A stretch of DNA of 64,000 nucleotides from Caulobacter sp. Root655 (GTDB taxonomy: Bacteria > Pseudomonadota > Alphaproteobacteria > Caulobacterales > Caulobacteraceae): assembly GCF_001427665.1 (NCBI RefSeq), contig NZ_LMHC01000025.1, positions 140,035 through 204,034 on the forward strand, read 5' to 3'. Positions 52,550-60,841 of this stretch are shown here, in pieces (the first letter of the stretch is position 1; every line of letters begins with the position of its first letter). Under the pieces are notes generated by a model. That model ran no database searches, was not told where the DNA came from, and was given only the letters and a program-made list of their open reading frames with translations. Both the position numbers and the translations under genes were made by a program.

Positions 52550-53044
52550 TCAGTACAAACGGACCAGCACCGCGGGCGCGGGCGCGGCGACCGGCGCCTC
52601 GGGCGCGCGCGGCGCTTCGGGAGCGACGGGCGCGTCGAGCAGGTCTTCCGGCAGGCGCGTGTCCAGGATGTCGCCGCCCGTCGAGGGCCAGTCGCGCTCC
52701 GCTTCGCTTGGACGGGCCGGCTCGGCCTGGACCTCGGGCTCGGGTTCACGCTCGGCGGCCGGGAGATATTCAGGGACCTCGTAGGCGGCCACGACGACCG
52801 GCGGCTGGTCCATCCGTTGGGCCTGCAGGAAATCCGTGCCGATCACATAGTCCGGGACCTTGCCGCCCGGCCAGGCGATGGGCGCGGCCGGCGTGTACGG
52901 GCTGTCGCGAGGGGCGCCGGGCTCGGCCTCGGGCCCGATCTGGGACCCGGTCCGCAGCGCCAGCCCCCCTGTCACCCCGACCGTCAGGGCGACGAGCGCG
53001 CCGACCAGCGGGGTGCGATAGGGAAGAAAATCGCGCGGTTCCAT
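52550..53044 (-). CDS. Hypothetical single-pass membrane protein
   Basis: 164 residues: a short cytoplasmic start (MEPRDFLPYRTP), one helix (LVGALVALTVGVTGGLALRT), then a Pro/Glu/Ala-rich periplasmic region with PDYVIGTDFLQAQRMDQPPV in the middle and a C-terminal APRAPEAPVAAPAPAVLVRL. No family is recognised. The central stretch may be a short conserved element. It stands alone, with hairpins on both sides. Confidence 0.6.
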   Translation of the reverse strand: MEPRDFLPYRTPLVGALVALTVGVTGGLALRTGSQIGPEAEPGAPRDSPYTPAAPIAWPGGKVPDYVIGTDFLQAQRMDQPPVVVAAYEVPEYLPAAEREPEPEVQAEPARPSEAERDWPSTGGDILDTRLPEDLLDAPVAPEAPRAPEAPVAAPAPAVLVRLY

Positions 53045-53094
53045 GCGGATAAAGCGCGCCGGACGACAAAACGTTCGATCACGACGCCGCGAAG

Positions 53095-53126
53095 GCCTGA
53101 TGCCATCAGGTCGGGAAGCGCTCTAG
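53095..53126. repeat. Partial copy of the TAGAGC dispersed repeat
   Basis: GCCTGATGCCATCAGGTCGG followed by GAAGCGCTCTAG matches the right-hand end of the copies at 34857-34957 and 60738-60841. The left part is absent. It lies in the divergent gap upstream of the LtrA gene. Confidence 0.75.
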
Positions 53127-53158
53127 GCTGTGAGTCGCCACGAGGGGAGAACATCGCC

Positions 53159-54325
53159 ATGCCCAGCCGTCGGATGCTCCGCGACCGCCAGGGCGGCGGC
53201 CACGCGCGGGTCACCTATGTCGAGCTGTTCTTCGACCTGGTGTTCGTGTTCGCGGTCACCCAGCTGTCGCACGGGCTGATCGCCCATCCCACGCCGCAGG
53301 GGGTGCTCGAGACCGGCCTGCTGCTGATGGCCGTCTGGTGGGCGTGGATCTACACCGCCTGGGTGACCAACTGGCTGGACCCCGAGCGGCCGCCGGTGCG
53401 GATCATGCTGTTCGTGGTCATGGTGGTGGGCATGCTGCTGACCATGTCGATCCCGAAGGCGTTCGGCGAGCGCGGCCTGATCTTCGCCTGCGCCTTCGTG
53501 GCGATCCAGCTGGGGCGCAGCCTGTTCACCCTGTGGGCGGTGCGCGCCGACGTCGCCCTGCGGCGCACCTTCCAGCGCATTTCGCTGTGGTTCGCCGCGT
53601 CGGGCGTGCTGTGGATCGCCGGCGGCCTGGCCGACGGGCCTTGGCGACTGGCCCTGTGGAGCACGGCCATCGCGGCGGAGTACGTCTCGCCGGCCCTGGG
53701 ATTCTGGATTCCGGGCCTGGGGCGCGTCAAGGCCAACGAGTGGGACATCGAGGGCGGTCACCTGGCCGAGCGCTGCGCCCTGTTCACGATCATCGCCCTG
53801 GGCGAGTCGATCCTGGTGATGGGCGCGACGACCGCCACCATGGCCTGGACGCCGGTGGTGATCGCCGCCTTCCTCGCCGCCTTCGCCGGCAGCCTGGCCA
53901 TGTGGTGGATCTATTTCTCGTTCACCGCCGAGGCGGCCAGCGAGGCGATCAGCCACGCCAAGGACCCGGGTCACGTGGCGCGGGTGGCCTATACCTACAG
54001 TCACTTGCTGCCGATCGCCGGGATCATCGTCACCGCCGTCGGCGACGAGTGGGTGATCCACCATCCGCTGGGTCACACCGACCTCAAGACCGCCGCCGCC
54101 CTGATCGGCGGGCCGTTCCTGTTCCTGTTGGGCGGCCTGTTGTTCAAGAAGGCGGTGTTCCAGCTGTGGTCGCCGTCACGCGGGGCGGGGATGGCGGCGC
54201 TGACGGGGTTGGCGGCGGTGAGCCTGACGATCAGCCCGCTGGTGCTGTCGGTGGCGACGACCCTGGTGCTGGTGGGGGTGTCGGTCTGGGAGAGCCTGGC
54301 GATGCGAAGGAGGGGGAATCCCTAG
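53159..54325 (+). CDS. LtrA-family membrane protein
   Basis: 388 residues from the ATG at 53159, after AGGGGAGA. It has about 10-12 helices. Family signatures are VTYVELFFDLVFVFAVTQLS near the start, ERCALFTIIALGESILVMGA and LPIAGIIVTAVGDEWVIHHP. The low-temperature-requirement A family is widespread but its biochemical role is unknown. Monocistronic. Confidence 0.88.
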   Translation: MPSRRMLRDRQGGGHARVTYVELFFDLVFVFAVTQLSHGLIAHPTPQGVLETGLLLMAVWWAWIYTAWVTNWLDPERPPVRIMLFVVMVVGMLLTMSIPKAFGERGLIFACAFVAIQLGRSLFTLWAVRADVALRRTFQRISLWFAASGVLWIAGGLADGPWRLALWSTAIAAEYVSPALGFWIPGLGRVKANEWDIEGGHLAERCALFTIIALGESILVMGATTATMAWTPVVIAAFLAAFAGSLAMWWIYFSFTAEAASEAISHAKDPGHVARVAYTYSHLLPIAGIIVTAVGDEWVIHHPLGHTDLKTAAALIGGPFLFLLGGLLFKKAVFQLWSPSRGAGMAALTGLAAVSLTISPLVLSVATTLVLVGVSVWESLAMRRRGNP

Positions 54326-54329
54326 TTTG

Positions 54330-54502
54330 ACCCTCTCCCATGGGGAGAGGGAGGGGCCCGCGCCGCAGGCGTGGGAGGGTGAGGGGGTGGTGAGTCCGAC
54401 GGCGTGCCGGCAGTGCGCTGGGAGAAAACGGTGAGGGCGTGATCCCTCACCCTCCCAACCGCTGCGCGGTCGGGCCCCTCCCTCTCCCGCTGGGAGAGGG
54501 TT
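54330..54502. repeat. CCCTCTCCC inverted repeat block, copy 2
   Basis: ACCCTCTCCCATGGGGAGAG opens the block and CCTCTCCCGCTGGGAGAGGG closes it. Inner arms GTGGGAGGGTGAGGG and CCCTCACCCTCCC pair. It lies between the convergent LtrA and iminopeptidase genes, in the same position and with the same design as the block at 47441-47612. Confidence 0.8.
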
Positions 54503-54511
54503 CTGATCTCG

Positions 54512-55501
54512 CTAAACCCTCAGCGCCGCGTCCGTCGCCCGCACCAGCCCGTCGATGATCCCCGGCTCGGTCGACGCATGCCCCGCGTCCCAGACGATCT
54601 CGAAACTCGCCTCCGGCCAGGCCCGGTGCAGCGACCAGGCGCTGTCCAGCGGCGTCACCACATCGAAGCGGCCCTGGACGATCCAGGTCGGGATGTGGCG
54701 GATCCTGTTGATGTTCTTGAGGATCCAGCCGTCCTGCTCGAAGAAGCCGGCGTTGGCGAAGAAGTGGCACTCGATCCGCGCGAAGGCGATGGCGAAGTCT
54801 TCCTCGTTGAACTTGGGCGGCCGCGCCTCGGGGCCGCGCAGCGAGATGGTGTCGCCCTCCCACTGGCTCCAGGCGCCGGCGGCCTGGGCCTGGACGCGGC
54901 GGTCGGGATGGGTCAGGCGCTTGTGGTAGGCGGCCATCAAGTCGCCGCGCTCTTCCGGCGGGATCGGGGCCAGGAACCGCTCCCAGGCGTCGGGGAACAG
55001 CATCGAGGCGCCCTCCTGGTAGAACCAGCGCAGCTCCTTCTGGGTCAGCAGGAAGATGCCGCGCAGCACCAGGCCCTCGACGCGCTCGGGGTGGGTGAGG
55101 GCGTAGGCCAGGGCCAGGGTCGAGCCCCACGAGCCGCCGAACACCGTCCACTTCTCGACGCCCAGGTGCTCGCGCAGCCGCTCGATGTCGGCGATCAGGC
55201 TCCAGGTGGTGTTGTCCTCGAGGCTGGCATTGGGGCGCGAGCGGCCGCAGCCGCGCTGGTCGAACAGCGCCATGCGCCATCTGTTGGGGTCGAAGAACCG
55301 CCGCATGGTCGGGTTGACCGCCCCGCCGGGGCCGCCGTGCAGGATCACCGCCGGCTTGCCGCGCGGCGCGCCGCATTCCTCGTAATAGATCTCGTGCGGG
55401 CCATCGGTGGTCAGCCAGCCGAACGAGAAGGGCTCGATGTCGCGAAACAGGCCGCGGCGGCCGGCGGACGACATCACGGAGGTGGAAGCGTTACGATCCA
55501 T
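54512..55501 (-). CDS. pip: Prolyl iminopeptidase
   Basis: 329 residues, S33 family alpha/beta hydrolase. The oxyanion motif is HGGPGGAVNPTMRRFFDPNR, the DQRGCGRSRPN motif is specific to the family, the nucleophile Ser lies in FGGSWGSTLALAYALTHPER, the acid Asp in GRFDVVTP and His in DAGHAS. It cleaves N-terminal proline from peptides in the cytoplasm. The ATG at 55501 has AGGG 8 bases upstream; the ATG at 55474 is an alternative start. Confidence 0.93.
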   Translation of the reverse strand: MDRNASTSVMSSAGRRGLFRDIEPFSFGWLTTDGPHEIYYEECGAPRGKPAVILHGGPGGAVNPTMRRFFDPNRWRMALFDQRGCGRSRPNASLEDNTTWSLIADIERLREHLGVEKWTVFGGSWGSTLALAYALTHPERVEGLVLRGIFLLTQKELRWFYQEGASMLFPDAWERFLAPIPPEERGDLMAAYHKRLTHPDRRVQAQAAGAWSQWEGDTISLRGPEARPPKFNEEDFAIAFARIECHFFANAGFFEQDGWILKNINRIRHIPTWIVQGRFDVVTPLDSAWSLHRAWPEASFEIVWDAGHASTEPGIIDGLVRATDAALRV

Positions 55502-55566
55502 GCCTGCGACCCTAGCGCGGTTTCGGGGGGCGTGGGAACGCCCGGAATGGGGTTCATTTCGCGCCA

Positions 55567-56685
55567 ATGGTCGCGTATCGGGGTTGCATGATCCAGCGAC
55601 TCCCCTGGCCCTCGCGCCTGCGCACCGCCGCCGGCTGGGCGGATATCGGCCGCGGGGGCCTGGGCGCGCTGCTCGGCCTGCTGGTCACCGGGGTGGTGGC
55701 CAGGGCGGCGGTCGGCGGCGGGCCGTGGACCTCGCCGTTGCTGGTCGCCCCGATCGGGGCCTCGGCCGTGCTGGTGTTCGCGGTGCCGGCCAGCCCCCTG
55801 GCCCAGCCGCGCTCGGCGGTCTGCGGCAACGTGCTGTCGGCCCTGGTGGGCATCGCCTGCGCGCACCTGTTCCCCGACCCGCTGATCGCCGCGCCGCTGG
55901 CCGTGGCCATGGCCATCATGCTGATGTCGCTGACTGGCTGCCTGCATCCGCCCGGCGGCGCGGTGGCGTTGATCTGCGGCCTGGGCGGACCGGAGGTAGC
56001 CCGCACCGGCTGGATGTTCGCCCTCAGTCCCGTCGGCCTCGACACCCTGCTGCTGGTCGGGGCCGGCATGGCCTATCACCGGCTGATGGGCCGCTCCTAT
56101 CCGCACCGCGCGCCGGTCGCCCCGCCAAGCCCGCACGGAACCGTCGACCTCCCGCCCAGCGCCCGGGCCGGCTTCACCGCCGGCGACCTGGACGCGGCCC
56201 TGGCCCGCTACGGCGAACTGCTGGACGTCAGCCGCGACGACCTCGACGCCCTGTTCCGCCAGGTCGAGCTGCAGGCCCACCAGCGCCTGCACGCCCAGAT
56301 CCTGTGCGGCGACATCATGTCGGCCGACGTCATCACCGTGGATCCCCAGCAGAGCTGCGACAGCGCCCTGCGCTACATGCGCGAGCACGACCTGCGCACC
56401 GCGCCGGTGATCGACGCCGACCGCAAGGTCCTGGGCCTGGTGCGCCGCGCCGAGCTGCAGGCCAACCGCGACCGCAAGGTCGAGACGGTGATCGACCCGT
56501 TCGTGCACCGGGTGCGTGCGACCACGCCGATCCAGGCCCTGCTGCCGCTGCTGTCCAGCGGCGCGGTGCACGAGGCGGTGGTGGTCGACGCCGACCGCAC
56601 CCTGCAGGGTATCGTCACCCAGACCGACCTGCTGGCCGTGCTTTACCGCGCCCACGTGGTCGAGGCGATGGCGGCCCATAGGTGA
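55567..56685 (+). CDS. HPP-family membrane protein with two CBS domains
   Basis: 372 residues. An HPP domain with four helices (about 30-165) carries the naming motif CLHPPGGAVAL. Then come a linker and a pair of CBS modules: LCGDIMSADVITVDPQQSCD, YMREHDLRTAPVIDADRKVL, VHEAVVVDADRTLQGIVTQT. CBS pairs bind adenosyl ligands and would gate the membrane part. HPP proteins have been linked to nitrite transport in cyanobacteria and plants; that role here is only a guess. MIQRLPWPSR at 55588 is an alternative start. Confidence 0.85.
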   Translation: MVAYRGCMIQRLPWPSRLRTAAGWADIGRGGLGALLGLLVTGVVARAAVGGGPWTSPLLVAPIGASAVLVFAVPASPLAQPRSAVCGNVLSALVGIACAHLFPDPLIAAPLAVAMAIMLMSLTGCLHPPGGAVALICGLGGPEVARTGWMFALSPVGLDTLLLVGAGMAYHRLMGRSYPHRAPVAPPSPHGTVDLPPSARAGFTAGDLDAALARYGELLDVSRDDLDALFRQVELQAHQRLHAQILCGDIMSADVITVDPQQSCDSALRYMREHDLRTAPVIDADRKVLGLVRRAELQANRDRKVETVIDPFVHRVRATTPIQALLPLLSSGAVHEAVVVDADRTLQGIVTQTDLLAVLYRAHVVEAMAAHR

Positions 56686-56742
56686 GGAAAAGCGTCGGCC
56701 GATGATCGCAACCCCTTCCGCTTTTCCGTATTCTCCCGAGTC

Positions 56743-56991
56743 ATGAACAACCCCGAAGACCTCAGCGACGAAGAGCTGCTCGAGCTGCTGACCCCGCGCC
56801 AGCTGGCCGAGCTGGACCGCGCCATCGCCGAGATGATGGGCCCCGAGGGGCTGGACAAGGTGATCTCGCTGCAGGTGATGGCGCAGGTCTATACCGTGCG
56901 CGCCGCCGAACGCGACGAGGTCTCGGCCCTGGCCATGCTGCAGATGGCGGCGGCGATGCGCCGGCGGGCGGGGATACTGGCGGGGGACTAG
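56743..56991 (+). CDS. Small hypothetical protein
   Basis: 82 residues, acidic and helical: MNNPEDLSDEELLELLTPRQ, then LAELDRAIAEMMGPEGLDKV, an AAERDEVSALAMLQMAAAMR helix and RRAGILAGD. Codon use matches its neighbours. No family is recognised. It follows the HPP-CBS gene by 57 bases in the same direction and ends before a dispersed inverted repeat. Confidence 0.6.
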   Translation: MNNPEDLSDEELLELLTPRQLAELDRAIAEMMGPEGLDKVISLQVMAQVYTVRAAERDEVSALAMLQMAAAMRRRAGILAGD

Positions 56992-57025
56992 CCGCGGTCG
57001 CTCGACACGGGCGTTGCACGCGCGC

Positions 57026-57132
57026 TGCGTCCTTCGAGGCCCGCTGCGCGGGCGCCTCAGGATGAGGAATTCAGAAGCAACCCACGGTCCTCATCCTGAG
57101 GCGCGAGCCAACGGCGAGCCTCGAAGGACGCA
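57026..57132. repeat. Long inverted repeat (TGCGTCCTTCGAGGC family)
   Basis: The outer arms TGCGTCCTTCGAGGC and GCCTCGAAGGACGCA are perfectly complementary. Inner arms CGCCTCAGGATGAGGA and TCCTCATCCTGAGGCG also pair, around a spacer of about 20 bases. This kind of element is common between genes in Caulobacterales and rhizobia. It lies between the convergent genes ending at 56991 and 57138. Confidence 0.9.
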
Positions 57133-57137
57133 CGGCG

Positions 57138-58136
57138 CTAGTTCGGAAACCGCCGCTCCAGCCACTCCACCAGGATCCCGTTCACCCGCTCCGGCTTCTC
57201 CTGCTGGGTCCAGTGCCCGCTGCCCTCGACCAGCACCTTCTCCAGGTCGGAGATCTGGTCGCCCATCCGGTCGGCCATCGACGGCGGCAGGACGACGTCG
57301 TGTTCGGCCATGATCATCAGGCAGGGCACGCCGTCGATGCGGGTCGGCAGGCCCTCGGCGCGCTCCCAGTTGCGGGTGAAGTTGCGATACCAGTTGATGC
57401 CGCCGGTGAAGCCGGAGTGCTGGAAGCTCTCGACGAACACCGCCAGTTCCTCGGGCGACAGCAATTGGTTGGGATCGCCGGCCGGGTCGTAGTGGGCCAG
57501 GCCGTCCTGCAAGGCCAGCGAGCGGCGGTCGGCGGGGCGGGCGGCGAAGTCCGAGACGTTGCCGCTGGGCTTGCGCATGAAGTAGCGCATGGTCTTGTCG
57601 ACGTCGGCGGCCAGCTGAGCGTCGGCGACGCCGGGCTTCTGGAAGTGGACGATGTACATGTCCTCGCCATAGGCGTGGCGGAACATGGCGATCGGGTCCA
57701 TCGGCAGGCGTGGCACGAAGGGCGTGTTGACGCCGATCACCCCGGCCACGCGGTCTGGATGCATCAGCGGCATCTGCCAGACGATGATGCCGCCCCAGTC
57801 GTGGCCGCAGAACACCGCCTTCGGGACGCCCAGGTGGTCCAGCAGCCCGACCAGGTCGCCGGTCAGGTGCTCCATGTCATAGGCCTCGACCGCCTCGGGG
57901 CCCTCCGTCAGGCCATAGCCGCGCTGGTCGGGGACGATCACCCAGCGCCCGGCCGCCGCCAGGGCCGCGATCTGGTGGCGCCAGGAATAGGAGAACTCCG
58001 GGAAGCCGTGACACAGCACGATCGGCACGCCCCGGCGTGGTCCGGCCTCGTAATAGGCCATGCGGATACCGTTGATCGACGCGTAGGCCACGTCCGGCAT
58101 GGGAGGGGCGAGCCCAGTTGGCGGGGAAGGGGGCAT
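57138..58136 (-). CDS. Epoxide hydrolase-like alpha/beta hydrolase
   Basis: 332 residues. AGGAAA lies 5 bases before the ATG. Oxyanion motif HGFPEFSYSWRHQ, nucleophile Asp in FCGHDWGGIIVWQMPLMHPD, lid-domain tyrosines (for example NWYRNFTRNWE) and C-terminal EGSGHWTQQEKPERV with the catalytic His follow the soluble epoxide hydrolase pattern. The nucleophile is Asp rather than Ser, which separates it from esterases. The substrate is unknown. Confidence 0.85.
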   Translation of the reverse strand: MPPSPPTGLAPPMPDVAYASINGIRMAYYEAGPRRGVPIVLCHGFPEFSYSWRHQIAALAAAGRWVIVPDQRGYGLTEGPEAVEAYDMEHLTGDLVGLLDHLGVPKAVFCGHDWGGIIVWQMPLMHPDRVAGVIGVNTPFVPRLPMDPIAMFRHAYGEDMYIVHFQKPGVADAQLAADVDKTMRYFMRKPSGNVSDFAARPADRRSLALQDGLAHYDPAGDPNQLLSPEELAVFVESFQHSGFTGGINWYRNFTRNWERAEGLPTRIDGVPCLMIMAEHDVVLPPSMADRMGDQISDLEKVLVEGSGHWTQQEKPERVNGILVEWLERRFPN

Positions 58137-58254
58137 GGCGTTTCCTGCTTATATTATTGCCGATTACCTTGGAGGCGCGCGCCGAAGGCGGCAAGCGTAC
58201 GATTCGGACGGTCAAGGTCTTACCCTCGCGGAAAACAGGCGTAAAAGCGCCGCC

Positions 58255-59481
58255 ATGACCCACATCGCCCAGCCCGCCCCCGCCGCCACGCCCTGGCGGC
58301 TCGTCCTGATGCTGGGCGCGCTCACGGCTTTCGCGCCGATGTCGATCGACATGTACCTGTCGAGCATGCCCGACATCGGCCGGACGCTGCACGCCGGGGC
58401 CGACGACACCCAGGCCACCCTGGCGGCGTTCTTCGCCGGCATGGCGATCGGCCAGTTCCTCTACGGCCCGGCCTCGGACCGCTACGGCCGCCGCCTGCCG
58501 CTGCTGCTGGGGATCGGCATCTATGTCGCCGCCTCGGTGGTCTGCGCCATGGCCCCGTCGATCCAGGTGCTGATCGCAGCCCGCTTCGTCCAGGCCCTGG
58601 GCGGCTGCGCCGGGGCGGTGGTGGCGCGGGCGGTGGTGCGCGACAAGTTCAACCACGCCGACACGGCCCGGGTGCTGTCGCTGATGACCCTGATCATGGG
58701 CCTGGCCCCGGTGCTGGCCCCGCAGTTCGGCGGTGTCATCCAGTTCTTCGCCGGCTGGCGCGGGGTGTTCTGGACGCTGGTGGTGTTCGGCCTGCTGATC
58801 GGCCTGTGGATCGCGCTGGGGCTGAAGGAGTCGCGCTCCGAGGCGACCGCGGTCCAGGCCCGTTCCGAGAACCCGTTCCGGGCCTATGGCGCCCTGCTGC
58901 GCCAGAAGCGCCTGGTCGGCTACGGCGTGGCCGGGGCGCTGAACGGCGCGACCCTGTTCACCTACATCTCGACCGCGCCGGACCTGATCATGGGCACCTA
59001 CGGCCATCGGCCGCTGGTGTTCAACATCATCTTCGCCTTCAACGCCGTCGGCATCATCGGAGCCAGCCAGGTCAACCGGCTGCTGCTGCGCCGCGCGACG
59101 CCCGACCAGGTGCTGGTGCGGGCCAGCATCGCCTCGATCGTCGCCGCCTTCCTGCTGGCGGCGGCGGCCTGGAGCGGGCTGGGCGGGCAGTTCACCGTCC
59201 TGCCGCTGCTGTTCGTGGCCCTGTCGAGCTATGGGCTGATGGCCGGCAACACCATGGCCGGGGCGCTCAGCGTCGATCCCAGCCGGGCCGGCTCGACCTC
59301 GGCCCTGATGGGCGGGGCCGCGTTCGGGGCGGGGGCCCTGGCCTCATGGGTGGGCGGCCTGCTGCACGACGGCAGCGCCCGGCCGGTGGCGGCGGTGATG
59401 TTCGCGTGCCTGGTCGGTTCCAGCCTGGCGATCTTCGGCCTGGCGGTCCCGAAGGACCTGCGGCTGAAGGCGCGGGCCTGA
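58255..59481 (+). CDS. Bcr/CflA-type multidrug efflux transporter (MFS)
   Basis: 408 residues with 12 membrane helices. The signatures are FAPMSIDMYLSSMPDIGRTL in helix 1, GQFLYGPASDRYGRRLPLLL (MFS motif A) and RFVQALGGCAGAVVARAVVR (motif B/C region). Bcr/CflA proteins export drugs such as bicyclomycin or chloramphenicol by proton exchange. It is divergent from the epoxide hydrolase-like gene. Confidence 0.9.
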   Translation: MTHIAQPAPAATPWRLVLMLGALTAFAPMSIDMYLSSMPDIGRTLHAGADDTQATLAAFFAGMAIGQFLYGPASDRYGRRLPLLLGIGIYVAASVVCAMAPSIQVLIAARFVQALGGCAGAVVARAVVRDKFNHADTARVLSLMTLIMGLAPVLAPQFGGVIQFFAGWRGVFWTLVVFGLLIGLWIALGLKESRSEATAVQARSENPFRAYGALLRQKRLVGYGVAGALNGATLFTYISTAPDLIMGTYGHRPLVFNIIFAFNAVGIIGASQVNRLLLRRATPDQVLVRASIASIVAAFLLAAAAWSGLGGQFTVLPLLFVALSSYGLMAGNTMAGALSVDPSRAGSTSALMGGAAFGAGALASWVGGLLHDGSARPVAAVMFACLVGSSLAIFGLAVPKDLRLKARA

Positions 59482-59501
59482 GTTTTACGCTATAGCTCTG
59501 C

Positions 59502-59597
59502 CATCCCGGACGTAGCGAAGCGAAGATCCGGGACCGCCGGAAGCGCTGAGTTCACGCGTCGGTCCCGGATCGGCGCGCTACGCGCTTGTCCGGGATG
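59502..59597. repeat. CATCCCGGAC inverted repeat overlapping a gene end
   Basis: Arms CATCCCGGACGTAGCGAAGC and GCGCGCTACGCGCTTGTCCG plus GGATCCGGGACCG-type inner arms form a nested hairpin. The right half (59555-59597) codes the last 14 or so residues of the DUF423 protein (PDKRVARRSGTDA). Confidence 0.8.
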
Positions 59598-59953
59598 ACC
59601 GTCCCCGCCCGCCAGGCCAGGAGCAGCCAGCCGGCCAGGAAGGCCAGGCCGCCCAGCGGGGTGACCATGCCCAGGACGCGCGGCGCGCCGAACGCCAGGG
59701 CGTAGAGCGAGCCCGAGAACAGCACCGTGCCGGCCAGGAACAGGCTCGGGGTCCAGAGTCCGGTCTTGCCAAGCGAGCGCACCGCCAGCCAGGCGAACAC
59801 CGCCAGGGCGTGGATCATCTGGTAGAGAGCGCCGGTGTGCAGCAGTTCGGCGGCCCGGGCGTCCTTGGCTCCATGGGCGGCGAAGGCCCCGAACGCCACC
59901 GACAGGAACCCGCTCAGCGCCGCCAGCCGGACGACCCATGCCGTGCGCGTCAT
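59552..59953 (-). CDS. DUF423 membrane protein
   Basis: 133 residues with four hydrophobic helices. The family start LAALSGFLSVAFGAFAAHGA and the stretch ALYQMIHALAVFA are clear, as is GTVLFSGSLYALAFG. Function is unknown. The last 14 residues are hydrophilic and come from a dispersed repeat that has replaced the original end. It starts directly after the TerC-family stop codon, so the two are probably co-transcribed. Confidence 0.88.
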   Translation of the reverse strand: MTRTAWVVRLAALSGFLSVAFGAFAAHGAKDARAAELLHTGALYQMIHALAVFAWLAVRSLGKTGLWTPSLFLAGTVLFSGSLYALAFGAPRVLGMVTPLGGLAFLAGWLLLAWRAGTVIPDKRVARRSGTDA

Positions 59954-60694
59954 CTACTTGTGCTTCTGGTGCGCGGCGACTTCGTCCGGTGTGATGTCGA
60001 CGAAGGCCGGGGCGACGGCGTTGTAGGCGGTGGTCTTGTGCAGATCCATCACCACGCTGCGGTGGCCTTCCCAGATCATGTGCAGGGCCACGTAGAGCAC
60101 GATGGCCAGGCCGACGAAGCCGATCCAGCGGTGCTTGTGCAGCAGGTTGGCGATGGCCGTGGCGGCCAGGCCCATCAGCACGATCGACAGCAGCAGGCCG
60201 AACACCAGGATGGCCGGATGCTCGCGGGCCGCGCCGGCCACGGCCAGGACGTTGTCCAGCGACATCGAGACGTCGGCGATCAGCACCTGCAGGAAAGCCT
60301 GCTTGAAGCTCTTGGCCGGCTTGGCGCGGGGTTCGGTGGTCGGATCGTTGTCCAGCACCGCCTGGGCGTCGGCCTGGTCGTGGGTGATCTGCTCGCGCAG
60401 CTCGCGCCACATCTTCCAGCACACCCACAGCAGCAGTACGCCGCCGGCCAGCAGCAGGCCGATGACTCCCAGCAGCCAGGTGGTGATCAGGGCGAAGCCG
60501 ATGCGCAGCACGACGGCCGCGCCGAGGCCATAGAGGATGACCTTGCGGCGGTCCTTGACTGGCAGGCCGCCGGCCGCCAGGCCCACGGCGACGGCGTTGT
60601 CGCCGGCCAGGACGAGGTCGATCATCAGGACGGACAGGAAGGCCGCGAAGGGGCCGTCCAGCCCGCCCGCCTGGGCTATGAGCGCATCAAACAT
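59954..60694 (-). CDS. TerC-family integral membrane protein, YjbE type
   Basis: 246 residues with seven or so helices. The two acidic family motifs are present: VLMIDLVLAGDNAVAVGLAA (about 23-42) and VLIADVSMSLDNVLAVAGAA, whose Asp and Asn residues lie in the membrane. TerC proteins are linked to metal ion handling, including manganese export to exoenzymes (YjbE/MeeF-like). A histidine-rich lipoprotein gene lies upstream in the same direction, across a repeat. Confidence 0.88.
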   Translation of the reverse strand: MFDALIAQAGGLDGPFAAFLSVLMIDLVLAGDNAVAVGLAAGGLPVKDRRKVILYGLGAAVVLRIGFALITTWLLGVIGLLLAGGVLLLWVCWKMWRELREQITHDQADAQAVLDNDPTTEPRAKPAKSFKQAFLQVLIADVSMSLDNVLAVAGAAREHPAILVFGLLLSIVLMGLAATAIANLLHKHRWIGFVGLAIVLYVALHMIWEGHRSVVMDLHKTTAYNAVAPAFVDITPDEVAAHQKHK

Positions 60695-60737
60695 CGGGCC
60701 TCAATGCGTCAGGCGGGGCGGTCTGGCAAGCACCCCT

Positions 60738-60841
60738 TAGAGCATTTTCGGGCGAAGTGGATGCCGGTTCGCGTGAAGAAAATGCGCCAAAACAAAAACC
60801 TGGAGCCCCGGCCTGATGCAATCAGGTCGGGAAACGCTCTA
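60738..60841. repeat. TAGAGCATTTTC dispersed repeat, copy 2
   Basis: TAGAGCATTTTCGGGCGAAG, GCCGGTTCGCGTGAAGAAAA and GGCCTGATGCAATCAGGTCG match copy 1 closely. The terminal TAGAGC and GCTCTA are inverted. The right end supplies the TAG stop (60839-60841) of the minus-strand lipoprotein gene. Confidence 0.88.
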
